In this document: positions 48,271-61,939 of the stretch, piece by piece
How positions within the stretch are numbered: position 1 is the first letter of the stretch
How the letters are laid out: each line of letters opens with the position of its first letter
Assembly (NCBI GenBank): GCA_012295275.1
Contig: CM022675.1
Location: 14,073,017-14,137,016, forward strand
Reading direction: 5' to 3'
Source of the DNA: Chrysomallon squamiferum
Lineage: Eukaryota > Mollusca > Gastropoda > Neomphalida > Peltospiridae
Length of the DNA: 64,000 bases
The notes under the pieces: model-generated
Databases searched by the model: none
What the model was told of the DNA's origin: nothing
What the model saw: the letters and a program-made list of their open reading frames with translations, nothing else
Translations under genes and position numbers: made by a program

Positions 48271-51200
48271 CCCTCACACTAATTCTGACCGTAACTCTAA
48301 TGCTTCTCCAATTCGTGACCCAGAGATTATTTCTCCTCTTATCATAATACTCATAATGAAATTAAAAGAACCGTAACCGTAAAGGTAACCCTAACCCTAA
48401 CCTAACCCTAACACTAATTCTGACCCTAACTCTAATCCTTCTCCGATTCGTGACCCAGAGATTATTTTGCCTGTTATCATAATACTCATAATGAAATTAA
48501 AAGAACAAGAATCTTTTAACCCTAAAACTAACCCCTAACCCCTAAACCCAACAGAACCTAACCCTAACCCTAACCCTAACTCTAACCTGATAACCCTAAC
48601 CCTAATCCTAGTAAAACTTCCAAATAAATTCTTGCTCATGTCCCCAACCTCAATTCTTACCGTAATATTCTACATATCGAGACCATCAAATTAGTTTGCT
48701 CAGTACCACAACAATCACAATAAAATTAAGTTAACCTAACTAACTCTAATCCTAACCCTAACTTCTGTCACGAAGCCCTAACTCCAAACCCCTAACTAAT
48801 ACTAACCCTAACTCTAACCCTAACTCACTCCCTAACACTAACACTCACCCTAATTCTAACCTTAACCTAAACCCTAACCCTAACCTAACTCCTAACCCCT
48901 AACCTAGCCTCCTAACCCCCCTAGATATTATAACCATAAACCTAATATTGATACAAGCCTAACCATAACCCTAACCCTAACCATAACCCTAACCCTAACT
49001 CTAACCCTGTCCCTAACACTAACTCTAAACCTAATTCTAACACTAATTGTAGCTAAAAGAACCAAATAACTCTAACCCTAACCCTAACCCTAAACCTAAA
49101 CACTAACCCCCTAACCCCCTAGCCCTAACCCTAACACTAACACTAACCCTAACTAACCCTAACCCCTAACCCTAACCATAACCTAACCCTAACCCTAACC
49201 CTAACCCTAACCCTAACCCTAACCCTAACCCTAACCCTAACCCTCCTAGATAAACTTCCCAAATAAAGTCATGCTCATGTCCCCAACCTCAATTCTTAAC
49301 GTAATATTCTTCATATCGAGACCATCAAATAGGTTTCCTGAGTATCACAACAATCACAAAAAAATTAAATTAACCCTAACTCTAACCCTGACCCTAACCC
49401 TACCCCTTACCCTAACCCTAACCCTAACCTAACCTAATTCTAACCTTTTAACCCTAACCCTAACGCTAACCCCTAACCTGTCCCTAACCCCTAACCCTAA
49501 CCCTAACCCTAACCATAGCCCTAACCCTAACCCTAACTCTAACCCTAACCCTAACCCTAACCTATCAACAAGCCTAACCATAACCCTAACCCTAACTCTA
49601 AATCTATCCCTAACACTAACACTAACCCTAATTCTAACCTTAACCCTAACCCTAACCCTAACCCTGTCCGTAACCCTAACTCTACCCCTAACACTAACAC
49701 TAATTGTAGCTAATCTACCAAATACATTACGGCGCAAATCTCGATCCTCAATTCTTACTGTAATGTTCTTCCTACCGAGATGCACAAACTACTTTGCTAA
49801 TTATGAAAACAAGCGGAATAAAATTAAAATAATCCTAACCCTGACACTAACCCTAACCTAACCCTAACCGTAACCTAAGCGTAACCTAACCCTAACCCTA
49901 ACCCTAACCCTAACTCTAATCCTAGCTAAACTTCCAAATAAATACTTGCTCATGTCCCCAACCTCAATTCTTACCGTAATATTCTTCGTATCGAGACAAT
50001 CAAATTAGTTTGCTCAGTATCACAACAATCACAATAAAATTAAATTAACCCTAACCCTAACCCTAACCCTAACACTAACACTAACTAACCCTAATCGTAG
50101 CTAATCTACCAAATACATTACGGCTCAAATCTCGATCCTCAATTCTTACCGTAATGTTCTTCCTACAGAGACCCAGAAACTACTTTGCTAATTATGAAAA
50201 CAAGCGGAATAAAATTAAAATAACCCTAACCCTGACAGTAACCCTAACACTAACCCTAACCCTAACCCTGACCCTAACATAACGCTAACCCTAACCCTAA
50301 CCCTAACATTAACCCTAACCTACCCCTAACCCTAACCCTAGCCCTAACCTTAACCCTAATCCTAGCTAAACTTCCAAATAAATTCCTGCTCGTGTCCCCA
50401 ACCTCAATTCTTACCGTAATATTCTTCATATCGAGACCATCAAATTAGTTTGGTCATTCTCACAACAATCACAATAAAATTAAAATAACACTAACCCTAA
50501 CTCTAATCCTAACCCTAAATCTAACTCTAACCTAACCCAACCCTAACGATAAGTCTAAGCCTATCGTTAACCCTAACCCTACCCATGCCCTAACCCTAAA
50601 CCTAATCATAGCTAAACTTCCAAATATATTTCTGCTCAAATCCCGAACCTCAATTCTTACAGTAATATTCTTCCTATCGAAACCCAGAAATTACTTTGCT
50701 CTTTATCACAACAAGCACAATAAAATTAAAATAACACTAACTCTAATCAGAACACTAACCCAATACATAACCTAGCCCCAACCTAACCCTAACCCTAAAT
50801 CTAATCCTAACCCTAACCCTAACCCTTACCCTAACACTAACACTAACACTAACACTAACACTAACACTAACACTAACACTAACACTAACACTAACCCAGC
50901 CCAAACCCTAACCCTAACCCAAACCATAACCCTAATCCTAACCCTCATTATCAAAACAATCACAACAGAATTGAAAGAACTCTAACGCTAACCCTAACCC
51001 TAACCCTAACCCAACCATAACCCTAACCCAAACCCTAACCTAGCCCCAACCATAACCCTATCCCTAACCCTATCCCTTACCCTAACACTAAGCCTAACCC
51101 TAACCTTAACCCTAACCCTAACCCTAACCCTAACCCTAACCCTAACCCTAACCCTAATCCTAAGCCTCATTATCAAAACAATTACATCAGAATTGAAATA

Positions 51201-54200
51201 ACCCTAACTCTAACCCTAAGCCTATCCCAAACTGTAACCATTCCTAACCCTAACCCTCACCATAACCATAACCCTAACCCTAACCTTAAGCCTCATTATC
51301 AAAACAATCACAACAGAATTGAAATAACCCTAACTCTAACCCAAACCCTAACCCTCATTATCAAAACAATCACAACATAATTGAGATATCCCTAACTCCA
51401 ACCCTAACACTAACACTAACACTAACCCTATCCCTAACACTAACCCTAACCCTAGACGTAACCCTAACCCTAACCCTAAACCTCATTATCAAAACAATCA
51501 CAAGAGAATTGAAATAACCCTAACTCTAACCCTAACCCCAACCCTAACGCTAACCCTAACCCTAAACCTATTCCTAAACCTAAACCTAACCCTGACCCAA
51601 GCCCTAACCCTAACCCTAACCCTCATTATCAAAACAATCACAACAGAATTGAGATACCCTAACTCTAACCCTAACCCTAACAATAACCCTAACCCAAACC
51701 CTAGCCCTAACACTAACCCTAACCCAAACCCTAACCCTAACCCTAACCCTAACCCTAACCCTAGCCCTAACCCTAACACTCATTATCAAAACAATCACAA
51801 CATAATTGAGATATCCCTAACTCCAATCCTAACACTAACACTAACCCTAACCCTAATCCTAACACTAACTCTAACCCTAGCCCTAACCCTAACCCTAACC
51901 CTAGCTAAACTTCCAAATAAATTAGTGCTGAATTCCCCAACATTAATTGTTACTCTAACGCTATTTCCTATCGTAACCGAAAAATTATTTTGTTCATTAT
52001 CACAACACACACAACAAAATTTAAATAACACTTACTCTAACCGTAACCCTAACTCTAACCCTAACTATAACCCTAACTATAACCCTAACTATAACCCTAA
52101 CTCTAACCCTAACGCTAAGCCTAACCCTAGCACTAACGCTAACCCTTACCGTAACCATAGATCAACTTACAAATAAAATCCTACTCCAACCTCAATTCTT
52201 ACCCTAATATTACTTCCAATAGAGACCCTCAAATTATTTTGCTCATTATCAGAATCCTGATAAAATTAAAATAACTCTAACCCTAACAATAGCTAAACTT
52301 CCAAATAAATTCCTGCTCAATCCCCAACGTCAATTCTTACCGTAATGTTACTTCCTATCGATACCATGCTATTATTTTGCTCATTATCACAAGAATCACA
52401 ATATAATTGAAATAAACCTAACTCTAACCCTAACCCTAATCCTAACCCTAACTCTAAATATAGCTCAACTTTTAATCATAATCTTAACCAAGTTCCAAAC
52501 ATTAATCATTACAGTAATGTTACTTCCTATCGAGACCCTCAAATTGTTTTACTCATTATTACAACATTCACAATAAAATTGAAATAAACCTAACTTTAAC
52601 CCTAACCCTAACCCTAATCCTAACACTAACTCTAACCCTAACCCTAGCTAAACATCCAAATAAATTAGTGCTGAACTCCCAAAATTAATTGTTACTCTAA
52701 CGCTATTTCCTATCGTAATCGAATAATTATTTTGTTCATTATCACAACAATGACAACAAAATTTAAATAACCCTAACCGTAATCCTAGCCCTAATCCTAA
52801 CCTTAACCCTAACCCTAACGCTAGGTAAAAACATAAATCTAATCTTACGTAAGTCCCAAATATCAGTTCTTAGCCTAACAGTACTTCCTATCGTGACCCT
52901 CAAATTATTTTGCTCATTATTACAACACTCACAAGAAAATTTAAATAACCCTTACCATAATTCTAACACTAATCCTAACCCTAGGTAAACAAATAAATCT
53001 AATCCTATGCAGGTAGCCAACATCAATTCTTACCCTAATGGTAATTCCTATCGTAACACTCAAATCATTTTGCTCTAACCCTAACCCTAAAGATAGCTCA
53101 ACTTCTAATCATAATTTGAACCAGAACCAAGTTCCAAACATTAATTCTTACGGTAGTGTTACTTCCTCTCGAAAACCTCAAATTATTTAGCTCATTGTCA
53201 CAACAGTTACAATAAAATTGAAATAACCTTAACTCTAACCTTAACCCTAGCCATAACCCTAACCCTAACACTAACTCTATCCCTATATACACCTCAACTT
53301 CTAAACCTAATCCTACACATGTTCCCAACAATAATTCTTACACTAACTCCACTTGCAATCATCACTAACAAGAGAAGTTAAATAACACTAACTCTAAACC
53401 TAATCCTAGCCATAGCCCTAATCCTAACTCTAACCGTAACCCTACCTAGACATCTAATTCTAATCCTATCGAAGTTCGAAACATGAATTCTTACCCTAAC
53501 GGTACTTCCTCTCGTGACGTTCAAACTATTTCCCTCATTATTACAACACTCACAGCAAAATTTAAAAAACCCTGTCCATAACTCTGACCCTAATCTTATC
53601 CCTATCCCTTACTCTAAACCTAACCATGGCTAAAGTTCTAAACCTAATCTTCCGCAACTCCCCGAATTTCAATAATTACCCTAACGGTACTTCGTATCAT
53701 GACCCTCAAGTCAGTTTGCTCATTATCACAAAACTAACAACACAATTTAAATAACACTAACTCTAACCCTAACCCTAGCCCTAATCCTAAACCTAACACT
53801 AACCCTAACCCTATATATAGCTCAACTTCTAAATCTAATCCTACACATGCAGCCAACATTAATTCTTACACTAACTCACGCTGAAATTATTTTCCTCATT
53901 ATTATAACACTCCTAATAAATTTTAAATAACTTTAACCCTAACCCTAACCCTAACCCTAGCTTTAATCCTAACTCTAACCCTAACCCTAGCTAAACATCT
54001 AAATCTAATCCTACCCAAGTCCCAAACCTCAATTCTAACCCTAACGGTACTTCCTATCACGATATTACTTTGGTCATTATCACAAGACTCACAACAAACT
54101 TTAAATAAATGTAACCCTAACTCTGTCCCTAACTCTGTCCCTAGACCTAGCCCTAGCTCTAACCCTAGCCGTAACCATAGCCCAAGTTCTAACCCTATGC

Positions 54201-56215
54201 CTATACAAGTCCCCAACCTTAATTCATACAGTAACCCTACTTCCGATTGTGACCATCAAATTATTTTTGTGATTATCACAACACTGACAACAAACTTTAA
54301 ATAACTCTAAACCTAACCCTAACCCTAGCCCTATCACAACAATCACAATAAAATTAAAATAACCCTAACTGTATCCATAACCCTAACCCTAACCCTAGCC
54401 TTAAACGTAACCCTAACCCTAATACTAACCACAGCTAAACTTTCAAATAAATTCCTGCTCAAGTCCCCAATCTCAATCATCAATCCTGAAATTATTTTCC
54501 TCATTATCATAACAATCTCAATAAAATTGAAGTAAACTAACTCTAACCTAACTCTAACCCCAAACCCTAACCCTACCCTAACATAACCCTAATCCTAAAT
54601 AAAATTAAAATAACCCTAACTGTATCCATAACCCTAACCCTAACCCTAGCCTTAAACGTAACCCTAACCCTAATACTAACCACAGCTAAACTTTCAAATA
54701 AATTCCTGCTCAAGTCCCCAATCTCAATTCTTACAATAATGTTACTTCCTATCGAGATCCTGAAATTATTTTCCTCATTATCATAACAATCACAATAGAA
54801 TTGAAGTAACACTAACTCTATCCCTGACCCTAACTCTAACCCAAACCCTAACCCTAGCCCTAGCCCTAACCCTAACCCTAACCATAACCCTAACCCTAAC
54901 CCTAACCCTAACCCTAGCCCTAACCCTAACCCTAGCCCTAACCATAACCCTAGCCCTAACTATAACCCTAACCCTACCCCTAGCTAAACAAATACATTCC
55001 TGCTGAAGTCCCCAACCTCATTTCTTACCGTCATGTTCTTCCTATCGAGATCCTCAAATTACTTTCCTCATTATGACAACAATCACAATAAAATTAAAAT
55101 AACCCTAACTCTAACCCTAACTCTAACCCTAACCTTAAGCCTAACACTAGCCCTAACACTAACCCTAACCCTAGCCATAGCTAAACTTCCAAATAATATC
55201 CTAGTCAAGTCCCCAAATGTCAATTCTTACCCTAACGGTACATCCTATCGTGACCTCAAACCATTTTGCTCATTATCACAACACTAACAACACAATTTAA
55301 ATAGCCCTAACTCTAACCCTAACCCTAGCCCTAACACTAACCCTAACACTAACCCTATCTCTATAAATAGCTCAACTTCAAAAGCTAATCCTACACATAT
55401 TCCCAACATTTATTTTTACACTAAATCCACTTCCAGTTATCACAAACAACAATATTTTAATAACCCTAACTCTATCCCTAACCCTAGCCCTATTCCTAAT
55501 CCTAACCCTGACCCTAACCCGAGCTAAATATATAATTCTAATCCTATCAGTCTCAAACATCAATTCTTACCCTAACAGTACTTCATATTCGACATTCAAA
55601 TTATTTTAATGTTTATTACAACACTCACAAGAAAATTTAAATAAGCATAGCCCTAACTCTAACCCATACCTTAACCCTCTCCCTTACCTTATCCCTAACC
55701 ATAGCTCAATTTCTAAACCTAAACTTATGCACGTTCCTAATGCTGTTTCCTATCGTGAACAAAATTTAAATAATCCTAACCCTAACCCTAGGTAAGCCTA
55801 TAAATCTAATCCAAATATCAATTCTTACCCCATCGGTACTTCCTATCGTGACCCTCAAATTATTTTGCTCGTTATCACAACACTCACAGTAAAATTTAAA
55901 TAACCCTAACTCTAACCCTAACCCTTGCCCTAGCCCTAGCACCAGCCCTAACCCTAACCCTTACGATAGCTCAACTTCTAATCCTAATCTTAACCATGTT
56001 CCCAACATTAATTCTTACCGTAATCTTACTTCCTGTTGAGACCCTCTAATTATTTTGCTCATTGTCACAACAATCACAATAAAATTTAAATAACCCTAAC
56101 TCTAACCCTGATTCTAACCCTAACCCTAGGTAAACAAATAAATCTAATCCTAAGCAAGTCGCAAACATCAATTCTTACCCTAACGGTCCTTCCTTTCATG
56201 ACCCTCAAATTATTT
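48271..56215. repeat. Satellite array B: degenerate telomere-like satellite
   Basis: Runs of CCCTAA with many variants (CTCTAA, CACTAA, CCATAA, GCCCTAA) alternate with a spacer marked by CTTCCAAATAAATTCCTGCT, CAATTCTTACCGTAAT, CTTCCTATCGAGACC and TTTGCTCATTATCACAAC. Spacing is irregular and copies are strongly diverged from one another. The spacer aligns with the non-telomeric part of array A (see findings). Confidence 0.93.
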
Positions 56216-57422
56216 TGCTTATTGCTGATTTGTAGCAGATGTGTTAATAAAAAGATAATTTTTTTCTACGGTTCACCATTGAAACCTGATTTTCTGTGTT
56301 GGATATTTTTGTATTCTGAAATATAAACATTACTGCCCTTGAAAATGTAAATCTAGTAGAAAGAAAGAAAAGAAAATTTAATAAATAAATATACAATAAA
56401 ATAATAATAAAATGAAGAAAGTGATAAATACACAAACAGATAAGAAAGCAAGTAAATACTTAAGTAAGTAAATATATAAATTAATTATGATGCAACAATA
56501 TAGGAAAACATGCTAGTTAGAAAATATGATAGTGAATAATATCTGTGATGAAACCACAGAAATATATTCTGATAAATGAAATCTTTTTTCTGTATTATTA
56601 TTAGCTAATAGAGAAAAAGAAAATGTTTAATTTGATATCATTTTTCATTTTGATACTAAATATTTAATTCTACATTTAAAAATAATATGTTTTTTCTTCT
56701 TCGCTGTTTGCAATATTTTATTATAATTATAGTTATTTTAATGTTATTAATATATATAACAATTTTAATTTTATTAATACTATTTTTGTAATTCTTTTGT
56801 TTTCAGAGTTACATAGCTTTTTCTTGTTTGTGTCCAAACAAAATTTAGTGTAATTTAGTTGATCCATATTTTGTGTTTATACCAGTAACTTGTAAGTATA
56901 TCCTTTTCTTTTTCTTCTTTTTGTTTTTCATTTTCTTCTTCTACTTCTTCTTTTTTATTCTCCTTCTTCTTGTTTTTTCTTTTGATTATGGTTATGATAT
57001 TACTATATTTAGAGTAATCTATAAATATATTTCCTAAATGTTTTCTTTAAATAAAGCAGATATTTAGGATATTCCAGTATAAATGATGATGATTCCTATT
57101 ATAATTATTTTTTCTTTATGATTATTATTATTATTAACAGTATGGTAGTAGTTTTAATAGTATTATTAATAGCAGTAGTGGTGATAATTATAGTGTTGTA
57201 GTGATATTGGCAGTGATGTTTGTCATCATAATAGCATTGATAGTAGCAATAGTACTAGTATCATTATTATTTCTAATGAGACTCTAGTTTAGATCATAAC
57301 TGCATTCAGTTATTCTAAATAATTAGTGCATGCTTTACTAAGAAAGACTGAACAAAAGATGCAACAAATAATTGACATTTGTTTATTACATTTTATTTTA
57401 ATTTTTCAGATACTTTTTTAAG
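56216..57422. other. AT-rich spacer right of the satellite
   Basis: No upstream CASD1 exon was recognised here. A pyrimidine-rich CTT stretch (56.91-56.98 kb) and ATT/AGT-type interrupted repeats (57.12-57.27 kb) are visible. Confidence 0.5.
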
Positions 57423-57485
57423 TAATTCTATGCAACATTCCTGGTTGGCTGTTTCTTTGCCTGGTTTGGCAAAATCTCATTAGAA
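57423..57485 (+). CDS. CASD1: CASD1 penultimate exon (frame interrupted)
   Basis: Before a GAA|GTGAGT donor the sequence reads FFAWFGKISLE, which joins in phase 0 to LFISQYHVW of the next exon. This is the conserved (W)(F/H)GKISLE-LFI.QYH.WL block of animal CASD1. Upstream, ILCNIPGW lies in a different frame and an in-frame stop precedes, so either a few bases are lost or altered or the exon start is misjudged. Acceptor position is uncertain. Confidence 0.55.
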
Positions 57486-57735
57486 GTGAGTAATATTGTA
57501 AAAGACTGGAATGGAAAGGTATAGGGCAGTGGGTAGATAAATTATCAGCCAACTGAATGAGATGTAATAAAAATAAACCTGTACTAACTGTTACTTATCA
57601 TAATGTGTTGGTGTCAAATATTTATTTACTGACTTTGTATTTTATTGGAAATGGATATCTAAATATTGGTAGTAATATTAATGTACTATTTGCTTTACTC
57701 TTTCTCTTTCTCAGTACAATTTATCATCTGTATGC

Positions 57736-57868
57736 ATAATGTACCATCTATGTTTATAATGTATCATCTATAAGTATAATCTTTCATCAGTAAGTATAAT
57801 ATATCATCTGTAAGTATAATTTATCATCTGTAAATGTAAGTATAGTGTATCATCAGTAAATATAATTT
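57736..57868. repeat. 21-22 bp minisatellite, about 6 copies
   Basis: Units carry TATCATCTGTAAGTATAAT with small changes, in the intron just before the CASD1 last exon. Confidence 0.9.
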
Positions 57869-57905
57869 GCATGTATATATTTATTTATTTATTTCTGTTT
57901 TTCAG

Positions 57906-58157
57906 TTGTTTATAAGTCAGTATCATGTGTGGCTGGCTGCTGACACATACGGCGTTCTCGTTTTGGTTCCCAACTACCCTGTTCTCAACGTCATTCTCAC
58001 GTCCTTCATCTTTGTCTGTCTGAGTCATGAAATTCACAAAATAACTTCAATTCTCACAAAGTACGCTGTGCCTAGTGAGTGGAAACTCTTACTCAGAAAC
58101 CTTTTCTTCTTCATAGCCCTTCTTTCTATCTGTGTTACCAATGGATTAGTTTTCTAA
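57906..58157 (+). CDS. CASD1: CASD1 C-terminal exon (sialic acid O-acetyltransferase)
   Basis: After a TTTCAG acceptor it encodes 83 residues and a TAA: LFISQYHVWLAADTYGVLVL, then VPNYPVLNVILTSFIFVCLS and HEIHKITSIL. This matches the end of CASD1, a multipass Golgi enzyme that transfers acetyl groups from acetyl-CoA to sialic acid. The catalytic Ser/Asp/His part is N-terminal in the family and is not in this window. The exon itself is intact, with hydrophobic helices and no break. No other CASD1 exons were found between here and 17.7 kb. Confidence 0.85.
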   Translation: MFISQYHVWLAADTYGVLVLVPNYPVLNVILTSFIFVCLSHEIHKITSILTKYAVPSEWKLLLRNLFFFIALLSICVTNGLVF

Positions 58158-58261
58158 TCTGAACATTTTCATGAAAACCAGTTTATTAAATATCTGTGTG
58201 TTCTGCTACATGTAGTGGTGGTCAGTTTTCAAAAAAAATGAGGTGACAACAAACATTCACT

Positions 58262-59073
58262 TACCTTATATACTTGTGTACAAGGCGACCTTATGTATAA
58301 GTCGATGTGTATTTTAAGACCAAAAATTGCGTCATTTTAGGTATTACTTGTGTAGAAGTCGACTGTAGATTCCAGGCACCGTCACTATTTTTAGACCAGT
58401 GTGACAGTGCCATGAAGGCCTACATTGTACGCCTACTGTAACATAACTTGCACGAGCTGTAACTTGCACGAACATTCCATAATAACGTAAATGCATGTAT
58501 TACACGAGCTATAGCCTAAATGTATCATAAATAGTATCTCTTTAATGTAATAGGTCTAACATGGAGACCTAACTTACCGTTATATTTAGCCGTTCTATGA
58601 TTTACAAAATTTGTCGGTAGTGGATATTAATGACGATTGCAATATTATTTCACCAAATTCTTTACAGTTAAACAAGTGAGTTTTGTTTATGAAATTAGGA
58701 CCGATATTTAGTGCAATTTGGCAGAGAAGTCTGCATTCCTAGATCATTGCAAGACGCCGTAAGGTATAACGCCGTACTGACGGTTTTCTCGCTTTAAAAT
58801 GTATTTTTATGTCATTAAACGGAAGAATATCATGTTTTACATTCATATTTGGTTTTGTTATTTAATTTTTCAAAATTTTTTATACGATAAAATTATATTT
58901 TTGAAAAGCTGAAAGACCGCGATTATTTTAGACGCATCCCGTAGCAAAAAATAATCAAAATGGCGACTCTTCAGCAACAGCTACAAAAGCATTACCTATG
59001 TATAAGTCGACTCCCAAAAATATTACCTTAATATAGTCTCCCAAAAATTCGACTTATACACAATTATACGGTA
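58262..59073. mobile_element. Non-autonomous DNA transposon with TIRs flanked by TA
   Basis: The left end TA-CCTTATATACTTGTGTACAA and the right end (reverse complement) TA-CCGTATAATTGTGTATAAGT are inverted repeats flanked by TA on both sides. A second inner copy of the GTATAAGTCGA motif lies near each end (58.29 kb and 59.00 kb). About 810 bp with no transposase frame. TA target duplications suggest mobilisation by a Tc1/mariner/pogo-type transposase, which is an inference from the ends alone. Confidence 0.8.
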
Positions 59074-60190
59074 TTAATTAAAAAGTTATTTGTTATTTTG
59101 TTTTGTTATGTTTGTTACATATTTATTTGTTAATTTGTTATCATTATTATTATTTTGTTATTATCACTGTTGTCACTACTAATATTACTATTATCATTTT
59201 CATTATTATTTTGGTGATTATTATTTTTATACTGATATCATCATATGTTTTCATTATTGATATTATTAAACTTTATTTCTATCTTTATCATTTCAAAATG
59301 TGTTTATTTAGATTTGTTTATTTAGTAATACGCAAACAAAATACTTAATCTTGCATGAAATTGTGAGTGTATTTTAGATTTTCTGCAGGTTTATCATTAT
59401 TTTACATATGTCTATAAAATGTGTAAATGTCTGTGTGTGTTCCTATATATGCATAAATATATATATAAAACGTATGTAACTGTGTTTATTTATCAAGTTA
59501 TTTATTAACTGAGATTAGGATTTTATCATTTGAATGGGCATCATAGCATTCACAGTAAATATTTTGTGATTTATGTGTGTAGTAATATATATATATATTA
59601 TTTTTGTTTTTTAAGCTGACCTTTTCTTTGAATTTGTTTAACTTTTTGAAATTATTGTTATATCATAAACAGATACAGGAAAGAAAACTAATCTGTATTT
59701 ATTTTATTTTTTTAAATTTTATTTTCACTTATTTATTTCATTTTATTTTATTTATTCATTTTTTTATTTCATTTTATTTTTTTTTAAATATTTTATACAT
59801 GCAATCAGTGATGTTAATAAACCTAACTAACAAATGCAAAAGGTAAATTTAAACATCACATTATTTACATGCATAAGAGTATGTTTTTCTTCCTGTATTT
59901 AAATAATTATATTTGATGTGGGTATATAAAATATTACATTTCATGTGGTTAAATGAAATATTTACTTCTGAGGGGGGTTAATGGGATTTCATTGTTTTGC
60001 AGGTTTTGTATGTTTTATACTTGGAGAATATCAAATCATGGTTTATATCATATACCTGAAATTCTTATCATCATTATCATTATAATAAATATTTTGTATT
60101 ATTATTATTATTGTTATTAATAATACCCTTAACTAATAAAAATTATCTTTAAATGTACATGTGCATGAAATAGAGAAAACAAGTTTTTAT
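59074..60190. other. Intergenic, AT-rich
   Basis: T-rich stretches with TTTTA steps (59.69-59.79 kb) and ATT triplets; no recognisable exon. Confidence 0.5.
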
Positions 60191-60205
60191 CTTTGTACAT
60201 GATTG

Positions 60206-60313
<108 letters not shown>

Positions 60314-60767
60314 ATGGCATTGTAGCAATACAGCAAAATGTACCACGGAAAACTTCACTCAGCACAAGGCCTCCACATTACACAGACGTTTGGGAATCCT
60401 TGATACATCATCAGCATTGTATAATACACATCATCTGATAAACAACATCTATATCATATATAATAATCCATTTTTTCGTATAACCCCTATCCTGGTATCA
60501 TCCATGTAATATTCTTCATCTGCATCTTTGAGGGAAACCATGAGTTATAATAAATCAACCTATTATAATACATTTTATTTACATTTTTTGTATAAAGGAA
60601 CGTAACAGTTACTCAGTCTTTTCTGTAATTTACTCTTACCGTAAAATAGATTTATTCCCCTTCGACAATTTATAAAATCCATTAAAAAGCTTCTTTTTTT
60701 TACAGTTCGTTCTGAATACAAACTTTAATACGAAAAAAATATTTACTTTATCTATCTCTCTTTCTAC

Positions 60768-60780
60768 ACAACACACACAC

Positions 60781-60845
<65 letters not shown>
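60768..60845. repeat. (CA)n microsatellite
   Basis: About 35 CA units with one AAAA interruption at the left. Confidence 0.97.
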
Positions 60846-60849
<4 letters not shown>

Positions 60850-60910
60850 GTATAGTTATATTTATTTACTGTTTTTCTTTTATTCCAAGACTCTCACTTA
60901 TTAATCTAGA

Positions 60911-60960
60911 GCAGCGTTTTTCAACCTGGGTCCCAAAAAGTCCCTCGGGGTTCCGCGAGA
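60911..60960 (+). mobile_element. hAT-like terminal fragment (possible)
   Basis: CAGCGTTTTTCAACCTGGGT followed by GTTCCGCGAG resembles the CAG(T)G.TTCTCAACC.GGG ends common in hAT transposons. No matching inverted end was found nearby, so only one end or a remnant is present. Confidence 0.4.
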
Positions 60961-61698
60961 AATGTGAAATAACTTAATGCACTTTTGAGTTAGTTTTATT
61001 TAATTTCATATTCGTAATATTATGCACAGCATACTGGGAAATCTTTCGTTATCGTGCTAAAGACGCCATCCTTTCTAACCTATTGTTATTAAAAATATCA
61101 TAATCATTACGAATATATTTAGTGATGTCTGTTCGGTGCTAGCGTGAAACCGCTTTCACCTTGCGTGCAGGTTCAGTCCCTCATTCACCCACGATATTCA
61201 GTACGTTTTTTTTCTCCAGCATTCAGGGACTTTCAATGAATTCTAATAATTTAAGCACGCTTTTTTAATTGCATTTTTTGGTTTGTTAACTTAAAAGAAG
61301 GTACCATAAACTAGCAGTATGAAATTTATTTAGTATTACTAATAAATTTGCAAAAAAAAGGTATTAAACTTTCCTTAAACCTGTTATTAAATTATATATA
61401 TATAGGATATTTATTTATCACATGAACTACGATGAAAAAGTATGACAAAGATATGGTATATACATTTTTTTTTGTGCAGGTATACCTTGAGACATGTACT
61501 TTATTTCACGCTGATCTAGAGTGCACTACTTCGACTTCGAGAGCGTTGACATGCGCATTGGCCATGTACTTCAGACTGATAACAAAAACAGTTGCGTGTC
61601 ACCTGTTATTTTGCTCGTGCTTATTTACTCCTTATTAAAGATATTTTTACCATTACTTTTTTGTATCATTTTCTTTTTTATTTCGAGTTTTTAGGGAA

Positions 61699-61719
61699 AT
61701 GTTCGAAGCTGTCCATAAG
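61699..61719 (+). CDS. Possible first coding exon of the secreted-module gene
   Basis: An ATG (MFEAVHK) is followed in phase 0 by an AAG|GTAAGA donor. Spliced to 62029 it would give MFEAVHK-MWLLVFLKLF in frame. Alternatively this exon is untranslated leader and the Met at 62029 is used, which gives a more standard signal peptide. Confidence 0.35.
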
Positions 61720-61878
61720 GTAAGACTATATTTAATATGCTTCTTGTTTTTAAAGAAATGGAATTAAATAATTGTTCTTTGTGATCTTGTTGTGTTTTCG
61801 TTTTGTGTTATTTTGTTTATTTATTTATTTAGTTATTTTGTTTCATTTTTATTTATTTTATTAGGGTTTATATATATA

Positions 61879-61883
61879 TATCC

Positions 61884-61938
<55 letters not shown>

Positions 61939-61939
61939 T
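61879..61939. repeat. (ATT)n microsatellite
   Basis: About 19 ATT triplets between the possible leader exon and the signal-peptide exon. Confidence 0.95.

Noticed and set aside
49429-55600. Asn-Pro, Arg-Val and Leu-Gly rich open frames in array B
   Set aside because: Hexamer artefacts in degenerate telomere-like sequence; frames are interrupted and unrelated between copies.
33546-56215. A true chromosome end
   Set aside because: Gene-bearing sequence lies on both sides, the hexamer runs are short and interrupted, and the assembly continues past it. It is interstitial unless the join is wrong.
61432-61638. 68-codon plus-strand frame with TTGTGCAG acceptor-like site
   Set aside because: No family match and no donor joining it in frame to the secreted-protein exons; it may be leader or chance.
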